Shown: in pieces, positions 7,265 to 16,485 of the stretch
Position numbering within the stretch: the stretch's first letter is position 1
How the letters are laid out: every line of letters starts with the position of its first letter
Assembly: GCA_947497945.1 (NCBI GenBank)
Contig: CANMIP010000004.1
Coordinates: 1 to 64,000 of the forward strand
Direction of reading: 5' to 3'
From: an uncultured Tropicimonas sp.
GTDB taxonomy: Bacteria > Pseudomonadota > Alphaproteobacteria > Rhodobacterales > Rhodobacteraceae
DNA: 64,000 bases
Made by a program: the position numbers and the translations under genes
The notes under the pieces: model-generated
Told to the model about the DNA's origin: nothing
The model's input: only the letters and a program-made list of their open reading frames with translations
Database searches by the model: none

Positions 7265-8884
7265 ATGAAAAAACTCCTCCTCTCCACCGCGCTGCTGGCC
7301 GCCATGGCGCTGCCCGGCCTTGCTCAGGACTATACGCCTGACCCCGACGCCACGCCCGGCGGCATGATCACTGTCACCTACAAAGATGACGTCGCCACGC
7401 TCGATCCGGCAATCGGCTACGACTGGCAGAACTGGTCGATGATCAAATCGCTGTTCGACGGGCTGCTGGACTATGTCCCCGGCACCACCGAACTGCGCCC
7501 CGGTCTGGCCGAAAGCTACGAGATCTCCGAGAATGGCACTGTGTTCACCTTCACCCTGCGCGAGGGGGTCAAGTTCCACAACGGGCGCGAGATGACCGCC
7601 GAGGACGTAAAAAATTCGCTCGACCGCGTGACCGCGCCGGAAACCCAATCGCCGGGCGCGGGTTTCTTCGCTTCCATCGCCGGCTTCGACGCGATTTCTT
7701 CCGGTGACGCCGACACGCTGTCCGGCGTCGAGGTCGTCGATCCCGAGACCGTCAAGATCACCCTGTCGCGCCCTGATGCCACCTTCCTGCACGTGATGGC
7801 GCTGAACTTCGCCTCCATCGTGCCGCAAGAGACCGTGGCCGAGCACGGCACCGACTTTGGCAAGCATCCTATCGGCACCGGCGCGTTCAAGCTGGACGAA
7901 TGGACCATCGGCCAGCGTCTGGTCTTTGCCAAGAACGAAGACTACTGGCGGGACGGTGTGCCCTATCTCGACGGCGTGACCTTCGAAGTTGGCCAGGAGC
8001 CCATCGTCGCGCTGCTGCGTCTGCAACAGGGTGAAGTGGACGTACCGGGCGACGGCATCCCACCGGCGAAGTTCCAGGAAGTCATGGGGGATCCCGATCA
8101 GGCCGCCCGCGTGGTCGAGGGCGGTCAGCCGCACACCGGCTACATCACCCTGAACGTCGGCATCGAACCGCTCGACAAGCTGCCCGTGCTCGAGGCCATC
8201 AACATGGCCATCAACAAGGAGCGCATCACCCAGATCATCAATGGCCGTGCCGTGCCTGCCTCGCAGCCGCTGCCGCCGACGATGCCCGGCTACACGGACG
8301 GTTGCGACGGCTTCGCGTTCGATGTCGAGGCCGCAAAGGCCAAGCTGGCAGAGGCCGGACTGGAAGACGGGTTTTCGACCGAACTCTACGTCATGAACAC
8401 CGATCCGAACCCGCGCATCGCGCAGGCGATCCAGCAGGATCTCAAGGCTATCGGCGTGGCCGTAGAAATTCGCTCGCTTGCTCAGGCCAATGTGATCGAA
8501 GCAGGCGGCGCGGGCCAAGCGCCGATGATCTGGTCCGGCGGCATGGCGTGGATTGCGGACTTCCCCGATCCGTCCAACTTCTACGGCCCGATACTTGGCT
8601 GTGCGGGCGCCGGTGAGGGCGGCTGGAACTGGTCCAAGTTCTGTGACGAATGCATCGACGCCATGGCGACGGAGGCCGACAGCATGACCGATCCATCGGC
8701 GCCGGAACGCCTGGAGATGTGGTCCGACACCTACATGAAGGTGATGGAGCAGGCGCCGTGGGTGCCGGTGTTCAACGAACAGCGCTACACCATGAAGTCG
8801 ACTCGCATGCGCGGCGATGACGCGCTCTATGTCGATCCAGTGTCGACCCCGGTCAACTACGACTACGTCTACGTGACCGAGTAA
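7265..8884 (+). CDS. ABC transporter solute-binding protein, DppA/SBP family 5
   Basis: 539-residue periplasmic binding protein. A signal peptide spans residues 1-20 (KKLLLSTALLAAMALPGLA, cleaved before QDY). The mature protein has the family-5 opening (GGMITVTYKDDVATLDPAIGYDWQNW), LRPGLAESYEI, FTFTLREGVKFHNGREMTAEDVKNSL and GTGAFKLDEW. The AGGAAAG ribosome binding site is 7 nt before the ATG. It is the capture component for the adjacent DppBC permeases. In an operon with AmiC/AmiR and a formamidase-family enzyme, it probably delivers short amides or amidated compounds. The gene looks intact, unlike its neighbours. Confidence 0.88.
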   Translation: MKKLLLSTALLAAMALPGLAQDYTPDPDATPGGMITVTYKDDVATLDPAIGYDWQNWSMIKSLFDGLLDYVPGTTELRPGLAESYEISENGTVFTFTLREGVKFHNGREMTAEDVKNSLDRVTAPETQSPGAGFFASIAGFDAISSGDADTLSGVEVVDPETVKITLSRPDATFLHVMALNFASIVPQETVAEHGTDFGKHPIGTGAFKLDEWTIGQRLVFAKNEDYWRDGVPYLDGVTFEVGQEPIVALLRLQQGEVDVPGDGIPPAKFQEVMGDPDQAARVVEGGQPHTGYITLNVGIEPLDKLPVLEAINMAINKERITQIINGRAVPASQPLPPTMPGYTDGCDGFAFDVEAAKAKLAEAGLEDGFSTELYVMNTDPNPRIAQAIQQDLKAIGVAVEIRSLAQANVIEAGGAGQAPMIWSGGMAWIADFPDPSNFYGPILGCAGAGEGGWNWSKFCDECIDAMATEADSMTDPSAPERLEMWSDTYMKVMEQAPWVPVFNEQRYTMKSTRMRGDDALYVDPVSTPVNYDYVYVTE

Positions 8885-8888
8885 GCGC

Positions 8889-9847
8889 ATGTGCAAGGCC
8901 TGTGATTACACGATCCATGGCGCACAGCACCATTTCGGCTGGGACATTTCCATTGCCCCGGTCGAGACGGTCGCGCCAGGGACGACCATCTGCTTCAACT
9001 GCATGGATTCTTCGGCGGACCAGCTTTGCCCGTCGAGCACCGTTAAAGACGTCAAGGCTCTCGACTTCGGCAAGATCAACCCGGTCTCGGGGCCGATTTA
9101 CATCGACGGGGCGGAACCCGGCGATGCGCTGAGGATCCCGCTCGACAGCTTTGCGCCACGCGAGCAGGACGGCAGCGCATGGGGATGGACCGCCAATATT
9201 CCGGGCTTCGGCCTGCTGGCGGACCAGTTTGAAGATCCGGCGCTGACGATCTGGAAATACGAGGCGCAAACCCTTGAGCCTGCGCTCTGGGGCGACATGG
9301 GCCGCGTGCCGCTCAAGCCCTTTGCCGGCACCAACGGCGTGGCCACGGCGGAACCTGGACTGCATTCCATCGTGCCACCGCGGCGCGTGGGCGGCAATCT
9401 CGACATCCGCGATCTGGCCGCCGGAACCGAGTTGTACCTGCCGGTCGAAGTGGCTGGCGCGCTATTCTCGTTGGGGGATACCCACGCGGCGCAGGGTGAC
9501 GGCGAGGTCTTTGGCACCGCCATCGAAAGTCCGATGGATGTGACCCTGACTCTCGACCTCGTGAAAGGCGCGCACCTCAAGATGCCGCGCTTTACCACGC
9601 CCGGCCCGGTGACGCGTCACCTCGATGCCCAGGGTTATGAGGTCACGACCGGGATCGGACCGGATTTGATGAGCGGCGCCCGCGATGCGGTCTCCGGCAT
9701 GATCGACCTGTTGACCACCAGGTACGGCATGTCGGCGGTGGATGCCTATATGTTGATCTCAACCTGTGGCGATCTGCGTATCTCGGAGATCGTCGACATG
9801 CCCAACTGGGTCGTCTCCTTCTATTTCCCCGGATGGTGCTCGAATGA
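8889..9847 (+). pseudogene. Acetamidase/formamidase family hydrolase with a 3'-terminal frameshift
   Basis: Residues 1-313 match the FmdA/AmdA family closely: HHFGWD, then VAPGTTICFNCMDSSA, PVSGPIYIDGAEPGD, then GLHSIVPPRRVGGNLDIRDL, the metal-site GDTHAAQGDGEV segment, and ISTCGDLRISEIVDMPNWVVSFYFP. These enzymes hydrolyse formamide or acetamide to ammonia and the acid. At the CCCC run 9827-9830 one base appears missing. In the restored frame the protein ends at once with RMVLE and TGA (9845-9847), overlapping the next start. As written, the frame runs on to 10124 through the ATPase gene. Only the last residues are affected, so activity might survive. Confidence 0.78.
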
Positions 9848-10158
9848 TCATGACACAAACCGCGGCCGCCCCTTCGGGGGCGACTGCACCCCTTCTGTCG
9901 GTGCGCGACCTGACCATCTCCGTCAAGGACCGCGGCGTGGTGCGCCCGTTGGTGGCGGGATTGTCTTTCGACCTTCGCTCCGGAGAGACCCTGGTCATCG
10001 CGGGCAAAAGTGGATCTGGCAAGTCGATCACCTCGCTGGCGTTGATGGGGCTGCTGCCGAACAATGTCTCGGTTACATCGGGGCAGGCTTTGCTGGAGAG
10101 CACGGACCTGCCGAAGCTGCCTGATCCTCCGCGCTTCTTTCTCATCTTCACTCCTTGA
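9844..10158 (+). pseudogene. ABC transporter ATP-binding protein (DppD type), C-terminally truncated
   Basis: 104-residue remnant. It starts with an ATG overlapping the amidase stop (ATGATCATGA) and reads PLLSVRDLTISVKDRGVV, then the DppD-like RSGETLVIAGKSGSGKSIT Walker A and SLALMGLLP. After about residue 93 the family sequence stops and an unrelated tail (DPPRFFLIFTP) leads to a stop. A normal DppD is about 320 residues, so the signature motif, Walker B and oligopeptide C-terminal region are missing. The importer therefore has no visible intact ATPase in this window. The truncation most likely marks a deletion end. Confidence 0.78.
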
Positions 10159-10166
10159 CGGTTCAG

Positions 10167-10317
10167 ATGAGCCAGAAATCCTCCGTTACGCAAATCCCTC
10201 AATCAGGCCCACAAGCGCTGATGCCGAACATCGCTTGTCGCCATCGGTATCTTCCTGAGCGCCTGTCTCGCCGCGATCTGGTGGATCTTCAAGACAGGCT
10301 GGCGGATCAAGCCCTGA
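10167..10317 (+). pseudogene. Possible small single-span membrane protein, frameshifted
   Basis: A frame starting at ATG 10167 ([22 protein letters not shown]) lines up, after dropping one T in GCTTGTCG (about 10232-10235), with [19 protein letters not shown] then TGWRIKP and a TGA at 10315-10317. Together these give a 49-residue protein with one convincing hydrophobic helix. The frame continuity is my inference; neither half is long enough to be safe alone. It lies between the truncated ATPase and the DUF1127 gene. I recognise no family. Confidence 0.25.
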
Positions 10318-10335
10318 CCGCCAGCCCGCGCGGAG

Positions 10336-10542
10336 TCAGCGGTCGCGACGCGCCGTCATCCCGGCTTCAAGCTCGGAGCGCGACAGACCGATATCGTCGA
10401 GCTGGTGATCGCTCAGCCGTTCCAGCACGCGGCGCTCGCGGTGGCCGCGATCCATGTCAAGAAGCCAGTGAAGCAGCCGCGAGCCGATGGAGCTGTGGGC
10501 GGTTTGGGGGGCGGAAATGCGGGTCTCGGAAATATGTTGCAT
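10336..10542 (-). CDS. DUF1127 (YjiS-like) small basic protein
   Basis: 68-residue Arg/His-rich protein with the DUF1127 core at its C-terminus (RRVLERLSDHQLDDIGLSRSEL). I chose the ATG at 10542 because AGGAG lies 7 nt upstream. DUF1127 proteins are common in Alphaproteobacteria; some are RNA-binding and involved in stress or RNA turnover in Rhodobacter and Agrobacterium. That role is family knowledge and not shown here. The gene is divergent from the SARP-type regulator at 10700. Confidence 0.8.
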   Translation of the reverse strand: MQHISETRISAPQTAHSSIGSRLLHWLLDMDRGHRERRVLERLSDHQLDDIGLSRSELEAGMTARRDR

Positions 10543-10699
10543 CGGATTCTCCTGTTCGATCTGACAACTCCATCCTGCGCGGCCGCCGCAACGCCAACGC
10601 AATCGGCAGCGCAAAATCCGGGCGTCGCAGCGCAATTTCTTCGTGAAAAGCGACAGCGCATTTGATCTGCCAGCGTGAAACCCGCTACTTTCGAAATCC

Positions 10700-12601
10700 A
10701 TGACACATGCGCTCACTTTGCGCCTCGAAGGCAGCTTCGAGGCCCTGGGCCCTGCCGATATGCCCATCGAGGGCCTGTCGAAGCGGGGACAGGCGCTATT
10801 GGCCTATCTCGCCTGCCAGCCCGGAATGGTGGCGTCGCGCGCTGTGCTGATGGAACTGCTCTGGTCGGAGCGCAGCCGCGAACAGGCCAGCGCCTCCCTA
10901 CGCCAGGAATTATCGCGGCTCCGGCGCATCCTGCCGGAGGCGGTGCTGGCAGCAGACCGCTCCGACGTGCGCCTTCAACTCGATACACTCCGGATCCTGC
11001 CGGGACAGGGCGCCCCCTTGCTCGACGGGTTCGACCTCGCGTCGCGTGGCTTCGAGGACTGGCTGCGGGATGAACGCGCGCGGCGGCTGGACCGGGCGCG
11101 CGAGAACTGGTTGGCCGAAGCGAGCGCCGCTCTGGAGGCTGGCGATGGCAAGACCGCGCAGGACGCCGCCCTGACCGCGCTGGACGTGGACCCGGCAAGC
11201 GAGCTTGCCATGCAGGTGCTCTTGCGGGCGGCCCTGCGCGGCGGCGACCGGCCGGGGGCGCTCGCCCGGCTGAAACGCTTCGAGACCTACCTCGCCGAAG
11301 AGCTCGACCTGTCCCCCCTGCCGGAAACCTGCGCCCTCGCCGAGGATCTCAGGCAGGGCGCGCCGGCCGTTGCGGCACCGCCCGCAGCCCCGGAGCTCTG
11401 CGCGACGGGCAAGGACGGGCGACCGGTTCTGGCGATCCTCCCCTTCGACGAGATCGGCTCCGACCCGAATGACATGTTCGCGGATGGGGTTGTCGAGGAG
11501 ATCACCGCCTCCCTCAGCCGCAGCTGCGATTTCCACGTCATCGCGCGCCAGTCGAGCTTTGCCCTGCGCGGACAGGATGTGCCCGCCGAGGAGGCCGGTG
11601 CGCGGCTCGGCGCAGATTACCTGCTCGAAGGCAGCCTCCAACGGGCCGGCGACCGGGTGCGCATCACCACGCGGCTGGTCCTGTCCCGGAGCCGGCATGT
11701 CCTGTGGTCGGACCGGCAGGACGAGCGGCTGGACAACCTGTTCGACCTTCAGGACCGCATCGCCGCCCATGTCGCCGGACAGCTCTCGCCCAACCTGCGC
11801 AGCGCCGAGATCGAGCGCGCGCGCGCCAAAGCGCCGCGGGACCGGACCGCCTATGACCTCGTGCTGACGGCCTATCCGTGGTTCTGGTCGCATCGCCGCG
11901 AGGACAATTCGCGGGCACTGGCTCTCTACGACGAAGCGCTGGCCTGCGACCCGGACTATCCGCTGGCGCGGTCGATGAAGGCGTGGTGCCACGCGCAGCA
12001 GGGATGCTACCTCTGGAGCACCACCCCGGACGCGGATCGTGACGCCGTCGAGGACCTGGTGTCCCGCACGTTGCCAATGGTCCAGGACGACCCCAACGCG
12101 CTCGTGGCCCTCGCTGCGGCGATCACGATCTCCAAGCATGATTACAGCCTGTCGGAAACCTGTCTCGACCGGGCCCTGGTGCTCGATCCAAACAATGCCT
12201 GGGGCTGGCTGCGACGGGGTTGGAACAACGTGTTCTCCGGGCAGGTCGAAGCCGCCCTGGCGCATTTCGACATCATGGAACGCCTGAGCCCGCTGGATCC
12301 GTTCCATTTCAACCTGCTCTTCGGCCGTTCCGCGGCATTGCGAGCGGCGGGGCGGTATGACGAGGCCATAGACCTGATCGAGCGGGGATTGCAGGAAGGG
12401 TCCGGCGCCACCTGGGCCTATCGCATGCTCTTTGGAACCCATTTTCTGGCGGGCAACCGCGCCGAGGCACTGGCGGCGGCCCGGAAATGGCGCGAGACCA
12501 ATCCGCAGGTCACCCCGGAGATGATGGCGGCACAGCTTCCCAACTGGACCCATGATCCGGACTACATCGCTGCCTTGCAGTCGATTTGCGATTTCGTGTG
12601 A
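10700..12601 (+). CDS. SARP/BTAD-type transcriptional regulator with TolB-like and TPR domains
   Basis: 633 residues. Residues 1-95 form an OmpR/SARP-like winged helix ([16 protein letters not shown], then [26 protein letters not shown]). Residues 95-225 form a bacterial transcriptional activation (BTAD) domain of TPR-like helices. Residues 235-360 are a TolB/FlgO-like domain typical of adenylate-cyclase-type regulators ([51 protein letters not shown]). TPR repeats follow to the end ([20 protein letters not shown] and similar). No membrane helix or cyclase catalytic domain is present, so it should be a cytoplasmic DNA-binding protein. Start ATG 10700. Target genes are unknown. Confidence 0.8.
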   Translation: MTHALTLRLEGSFEALGPADMPIEGLSKRGQALLAYLACQPGMVASRAVLMELLWSERSREQASASLRQELSRLRRILPEAVLAADRSDVRLQLDTLRILPGQGAPLLDGFDLASRGFEDWLRDERARRLDRARENWLAEASAALEAGDGKTAQDAALTALDVDPASELAMQVLLRAALRGGDRPGALARLKRFETYLAEELDLSPLPETCALAEDLRQGAPAVAAPPAAPELCATGKDGRPVLAILPFDEIGSDPNDMFADGVVEEITASLSRSCDFHVIARQSSFALRGQDVPAEEAGARLGADYLLEGSLQRAGDRVRITTRLVLSRSRHVLWSDRQDERLDNLFDLQDRIAAHVAGQLSPNLRSAEIERARAKAPRDRTAYDLVLTAYPWFWSHRREDNSRALALYDEALACDPDYPLARSMKAWCHAQQGCYLWSTTPDADRDAVEDLVSRTLPMVQDDPNALVALAAAITISKHDYSLSETCLDRALVLDPNNAWGWLRRGWNNVFSGQVEAALAHFDIMERLSPLDPFHFNLLFGRSAALRAAGRYDEAIDLIERGLQEGSGATWAYRMLFGTHFLAGNRAEALAAARKWRETNPQVTPEMMAAQLPNWTHDPDYIAALQSICDFV

Positions 12602-12651
12602 AAGCAAAAGCCGGGCTTTTCGCGCCGCGCCTTCCCGTCTATACGCCGCCC

Positions 12652-14031
12652 ATGTCCAGCAACCCGCCCGATCTCCGCCCCGACCTCGCCCGCGCGCAAG
12701 TCTCCGAGTCCAGCCGCCCCGGCCAGCCGACCATCGGCATGGTCTCGCTTGGCTGTCCCAAGGCGCTGGTCGACAGCGAACGGATCCTGACCCGGCTGCG
12801 CGCCGAGGGCTACGGGATCTCGCCTGATTACGCCGGCGCGGACGCGGTCATCGTCAATACCTGCGGCTTCCTCGACAGCGCCAAGGCCGAGAGCCTCGAA
12901 GCCATCGGCGAGGCGCTCAAGGAGAATGGCAAGGTACTGGTCACCGGCTGCCTTGGCGCGGAGCCGGACTATATCACTGGCGTCCACCCCAAGGTGCTCG
13001 CCGTCACAGGCCCGCATCAATACGAGCAGGTGCTGGATGCCGTCCACGCCGCGGTGCCGCCCGATCCCGACCCGTTCGTGGACCTGATGCCGGCCAGCGG
13101 CGTCAGCCTCACGCCCCGACACTACAGCTATCTCAAGATCTCCGAGGGCTGTAACCACAAGTGCAAGTTCTGCATCATCCCCGACATGCGCGGCCGCCTT
13201 GCCAGCCGCCCCGCCCATGCGGTGCTGCGAGAGGCGGAGAAGCTGGTCGAGAGCGGCGTGAAGGAGTTGCTGGTCATCAGCCAGGACACCTCGGCCTATG
13301 GCGTCGACCGCAAGCATGACAGCCACCCGTGGAAGGGCGGCGAGATCCGCAGCCACATCACCGATCTTGCCCGCGAGTTGGGCAAGCTCGGCGCCTGGAC
13401 CCGGCTGCATTACGTCTATCCCTACCCGCATGTGCGCCAGCTGATCCCGCTGATGGCGGAGGGGCTGGTTCTGCCCTATCTCGACATCCCCTTCCAGCAC
13501 GCCCATCCCGAGACGCTCAAGCGCATGGCCCGCCCGGCCGCTGCCGCCAAGACGCTGGACGAGATCGCCGCCTGGCGGGATGTCTGCCCGGATCTCACCC
13601 TGCGCTCGACCTTCATCGTCGGCTATCCCGGCGAAACCGAAGAGGAATTCCAGACCCTTCTCGACTGGATGGACGAGGCGCGGCTCGATCGGATCGGCTG
13701 CTTCCAATACGAGAATGTCGACGGCGCGCGCTCCAACGACCTGCCGGACCATGTCCCGGCAGAGGTCAAGCAGGACCGCTGGGAACGTTTCATGGAGAAG
13801 GCGCAGGCAATCTCCGAGGAGAAGCTGGCCGCGAAGGTCGGGCAGCGCATGGAGGTGATCGTCGATCTGGTCGAGGAAGATGCCGCCACCTGCCGCACCA
13901 AGGCCGACGCGCCGGAGATCGACGGCAATCTCTTCATCGATGAGGGGTTCGAGGCGCTGGAACCCGGCCAGATTGTATCGGTCGAGGTGGATGAGGCCAG
14001 CGAATACGACCTCTGGGGCCGGCTGGTCTAA
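12652..14031 (+). CDS. rimO: Ribosomal protein S12 methylthiotransferase RimO
   Basis: 459-residue radical-SAM methylthiotransferase that adds a methylthio group to the conserved aspartate of ribosomal protein S12. The N-terminal MTTase domain carries [26 protein letters not shown] and TGCLGAEPD, whose cysteines bind the auxiliary cluster. The radical-SAM CxxxCxxC is CNHKCKFC from residue 167. RimO-type QDTSAYGVD and [11 protein letters not shown] follow, and a TRAM domain ends the protein. The ATG at 12652 gives the normal length. The stop overlaps the convergent lipoprotein gene by 4 nt. Confidence 0.95.
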   Translation: MSSNPPDLRPDLARAQVSESSRPGQPTIGMVSLGCPKALVDSERILTRLRAEGYGISPDYAGADAVIVNTCGFLDSAKAESLEAIGEALKENGKVLVTGCLGAEPDYITGVHPKVLAVTGPHQYEQVLDAVHAAVPPDPDPFVDLMPASGVSLTPRHYSYLKISEGCNHKCKFCIIPDMRGRLASRPAHAVLREAEKLVESGVKELLVISQDTSAYGVDRKHDSHPWKGGEIRSHITDLARELGKLGAWTRLHYVYPYPHVRQLIPLMAEGLVLPYLDIPFQHAHPETLKRMARPAAAAKTLDEIAAWRDVCPDLTLRSTFIVGYPGETEEEFQTLLDWMDEARLDRIGCFQYENVDGARSNDLPDHVPAEVKQDRWERFMEKAQAISEEKLAAKVGQRMEVIVDLVEEDAATCRTKADAPEIDGNLFIDEGFEALEPGQIVSVEVDEASEYDLWGRLV

Positions 14032-14306
14032 CGCAGCGGCACGGAATAGAGTTCGTAGCCATCGGCGACAGCAACCAGCACCGCGCCGGTCTCGGTCATG
14101 AAGACGCCGGTTCCCTCGTAATCCACAGGGCATCCGACGAGATCGGAGGCATCGCCGAGGAACTGGTTGGTAAAGTCGTTCTCGCCGACGCGGACGCATT
14201 GATCCGCCGGATCGCGATAACCTGCGCCGAGCGGAAGGGTCCCGCCGGCCATTTCCGTACAGGCCACAAGTGCCAGGGCTCCGGAAGCAAAATAGAGTGC
14301 GCGCAT
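14028..14306 (-). CDS. Small putative lipoprotein
   Basis: 92-residue protein with a short hydrophobic signal ([15 protein letters not shown]) ending in a lipobox-like LVAC, Cys16, so it is probably lipid-anchored. The rest is about 75 residues with two further cysteines ([15 protein letters not shown]) that could form a disulphide. I chose the ATG at 14306 because it directly precedes the signal. No function is recognised. It is convergent with rimO. Confidence 0.65.
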   Translation of the reverse strand: MRALYFASGALALVACTEMAGGTLPLGAGYRDPADQCVRVGENDFTNQFLGDASDLVGCPVDYEGTGVFMTETGAVLVAVADGYELYSVPLR

Positions 14307-14356
14307 AATTCTCTCCTGCAAACTCGCTCTATTCTATCACAGGAGGTGGCCTCTCC

Positions 14357-14707
14357 TCAGGCTCTATGATCGAAATAATGGCGTACCGCGTCCTGCACCC
14401 GCCGGAAGCGGTCGCCGCCGAGCTTCACACCGCCATACCAACGCGTCACAACGACGATATGGCCTTCAAGCCCCTCGCGTTCGAGCATCCGCAGGATCAC
14501 CATCCCCGCACCGCTCTCGCCATCGTCATTCTTGAGAGGACCGTCGGGCAGCAGCACGGCCCAGGTGTTATGCGTTGCCTTGGCGAATTTCTTCTTGCGG
14601 CAGAGCACCTTGAGAAAGGCCGTTGCCTCCGCCCGACTGCCGACCGGCCCGCCGGACACGGCATATTTCGAGCCGCGATCCGTGAGAATTCCGTCGAAGA
14701 CTTCCAT
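14357..14707 (-). CDS. YigZ/IMPACT-type protein (UPF0029 N-terminal domain only)
   Basis: 116-residue protein made of one IMPACT/YigZ N-terminal domain: KYAVSGGPVGSRAEATAFL, KATHNTWAVLL, DGESGAG and VVVTRWYGGVKLGGDR. Standard YigZ is about 200 residues with a second ferredoxin-like domain, which is absent here. Single-domain versions are known to me in this bacterial group, so this need not be truncation. Its biochemical role is unclear. It is the first of three minus-strand small genes. Confidence 0.8.
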   Translation of the reverse strand: MEVFDGILTDRGSKYAVSGGPVGSRAEATAFLKVLCRKKKFAKATHNTWAVLLPDGPLKNDDGESGAGMVILRMLEREGLEGHIVVVTRWYGGVKLGGDRFRRVQDAVRHYFDHRA

Positions 14708-14740
14708 GTCCGAAGGCTCTAGCGCCGAATGGAGAGGAGC

Positions 14741-15013
14741 TCAATGCGGGCGCAGCGAGTCCAGCTTGCGTCCGTTGGGGCAAAAATCCGGCGCACGCGT
14801 CATCTTCGGCATGCCCCGCTGCCCGCCCAGCCAGTGCTGGCAGGAATCGACATGCGGGCAGGCCTGGCAGGATTGAACGAGGTTGCGATAGCCATCCGCG
14901 CTCAGCCGACCTTCATCCATCGCCTCGCGGAAATTGAGCCCGATGCAGCGCCCGACGCTCCGCGTCAGCCAGAAGTGGAAATCGGTATCGCCCGGAATGC
15001 ACATATGGCTCAC
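14741..15013 (-). CDS. DUF6455 family small Cys-containing protein
   Basis: 90 residues. The opening HFWLTRSVGRCIGLNFREAM and the cysteine cluster CQACPHVDSCQHW, plus a later FCPNG, are characteristic of the DUF6455 family found in Rhodobacterales. Four to five cysteines suggest a metal or Fe-S site, but this is inference. It lies 6 bp from a paralogue at 15020-15310 on the same strand and is the downstream member of the pair. Function is unknown. Confidence 0.65.
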   Translation of the reverse strand: MSHMCIPGDTDFHFWLTRSVGRCIGLNFREAMDEGRLSADGYRNLVQSCQACPHVDSCQHWLGGQRGMPKMTRAPDFCPNGRKLDSLRPH

Positions 15014-15019
15014 CGTCTG

Positions 15020-15310
15020 TCAGCTCCGCTGCAGTTCGGAAAGCGGCGCTTTTTCCTGCGTCGCCTTCAGCGCGGCAAACAGCTTTGCGTTGACGCAATT
15101 CTGCGGGGCCGCCTCGACTTCGTGATTTTCGCGCAGCCAATGCGGGCAGTCCCCGCCCCATTCACAACCACGGCACCGTTGGACGGTTTCGGCCCATTTC
15201 TCCTGGCTGAAACGTCCCTCGTCGATAGCGGCCTGAAGGTCGACACCGGCGGCCTTGGCCATGCTCAGCGCCAGCCAGTAATGGTCCCGTTGCGGGCCGA
15301 GAGGTCTCAT
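15020..15310 (-). CDS. DUF6455 family small Cys-containing protein, paralogue
   Basis: 96 residues, the same layout as its neighbour: RDHYWLALSMAKAAGVDLQAAI, then the cysteine cluster CRGCEWGGDCPHWL and a downstream NCVNAKLF. I chose the ATG at 15310 (AGGA about 5 nt upstream) because it aligns with the neighbour's start; the open frame extends further upstream without similarity. The pair looks like a tandem duplication and is probably co-transcribed. Function is unknown. Confidence 0.65.
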   Translation of the reverse strand: MRPLGPQRDHYWLALSMAKAAGVDLQAAIDEGRFSQEKWAETVQRCRGCEWGGDCPHWLRENHEVEAAPQNCVNAKLFAALKATQEKAPLSELQRS

Positions 15311-15597
15311 TGCGGCAGTCCTGTCTTCGATGTTTCGGCGGCACAGGTGACATCTCGTCCCCGGCGGCGCCTTGATACAGGTCAAGATGGTGCCTCGATC
15401 CAGCCAGAGCGCCGAAAACCGGCCCTGTCGGCGGCGCATGGCTCAGATCAGCGCCCAAAACCTGACCAGACACGCAACAACCGCCGAAAAATCAGGCAAA
15501 ACCGAATCCGGAGCGCACCCACCCGCCTGGTCCGAATTACCGGCTCTCGCGTCGGGGAATGGCTGACAGCAGGCACACAGCCCGCTAGGCTCGCAGC

Positions 15598-15837
15598 ATG
15601 TTTACCATCGAGCACGAATTCGATTCCACCGTGATCACCCTTGTCGACGAGGGCGATTCACCAATCCAGGAAGACGTCACGATCAATGCCTTCGAGGAAT
15701 GCATCACGATCGAGCAGCTGGAGCCGCATACCGACAGGGTCCAGAAGGTCACCCTGTCGCCAGAGCAATTGCGCGATCTCGCCGCCGCGCTGAACCTGCC
15801 GGAAGGCGTCTACCAGCTGCGCGAAATGCGCGATTAA
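15598..15837 (+). CDS. Conserved small hypothetical protein
   Basis: 79-residue acidic protein (EHEFDSTVITLVDEG..., ending LNLPEGVYQLREMRD) with no signal peptide or membrane helix. It opens with beta-strand-like alternation and ends with an amphipathic helix plus strand. I recognise no named family. It lies 31 bp upstream of the Nudix gene in the same direction and may share its transcript. Confidence 0.6.
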   Translation: MFTIEHEFDSTVITLVDEGDSPIQEDVTINAFEECITIEQLEPHTDRVQKVTLSPEQLRDLAAALNLPEGVYQLREMRD

Positions 15838-15868
15838 CACGGGCGCGCCGCGCAGGACCCCCAAGATC

Positions 15869-16324
15869 ATGAGCAACTTCAACCGCCCCTCGCCGCGCCT
15901 CGCCGCGCGCGCCATTGTCCTCGACCAGGGGCGCCTGCTGCTGGTCAATGCCTGGCCCGGACCGGACTGCAACCTCTGGTGTGCCCCTGGCGGCGGCGTG
16001 GAGCCGGGGCAATCGCTCCCCGACAACCTGCGGCGCGAGGTGCTGGAGGAGACCGGGCTGGAGATCGAGGTCGGCCTGCCCTGTCTCGTCAACGAGTTCC
16101 ACGATCCGGGATCGGGCTTTCACCAGGTGGAGATCTTCTTTCGCTGCGCCCTGATCGCGGGGACGCTGTCGGAGAGTTGGCAGGATCCCGAAGGCATCGT
16201 GAACCGCCGCCAATGGGTCGCGCAGGATCATATCGGCGCGCTGCGGGTCAAGCCCGACTCGCTGGCGCAAGCGGCCTGGGGCGAGAGCCTCCTTTACGAC
16301 CCTTTCGAAAGGCTCGTGACGTGA
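15869..16324 (+). CDS. Nudix hydrolase
   Basis: 151-residue Nudix-fold protein. The Nudix box runs from GGGVEPGQ through LRREVLEETGLE: the REVLEETGL core is intact, including the metal-binding REUxEExGU residues. The glutamate normally found seven residues before RE is a glutamine (VEPGQSLPD). These enzymes cleave nucleoside diphosphates linked to another moiety; the substrate here is unknown. Start ATG 15869. No signal peptide. Confidence 0.85.
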   Translation: MSNFNRPSPRLAARAIVLDQGRLLLVNAWPGPDCNLWCAPGGGVEPGQSLPDNLRREVLEETGLEIEVGLPCLVNEFHDPGSGFHQVEIFFRCALIAGTLSESWQDPEGIVNRRQWVAQDHIGALRVKPDSLAQAAWGESLLYDPFERLVT

Positions 16325-16451
16325 ACCCGTCTTCGGTAGATCTCCGCGGGTAATGCCGCGCGAATTTCGGACGCACCGAAGCGGGCGCCAAATCGATCAA
16401 CCGTTTGGACCAAGGCACATAACGACGCCCTGCAAGACGAAAACACGATTC

Positions 16452-16467
16452 GTTTCGTGCGAAACGG
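16452..16467. promoter_or_regulatory. Perfect inverted repeat upstream of the broken glycan gene
   Basis: CGTTTCG-TG-CGAAACG is a 7-bp perfect inverted repeat with a 2-bp spacer, ending 18 bp before the ATG at 16486. The position suits an operator or mRNA hairpin in the 5' leader. No regulator is assigned. Confidence 0.35.
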
Positions 16468-16485
16468 GTGTGGCAGGGAAGCGAG

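Noticed and set aside
7196..8896. A 566-codon minus-strand frame opposite the binding-protein gene
   Set aside because: It mirrors a clear SBP family 5 gene; its sequence is His/Arg-rich with no domain or ribosome binding site.
10910..14199. Long minus-strand frames (545-565 codons) opposite the SARP regulator and rimO
   Set aside because: Both lie antisense to genes with unmistakable motifs, and their own translations show no recognisable fold.
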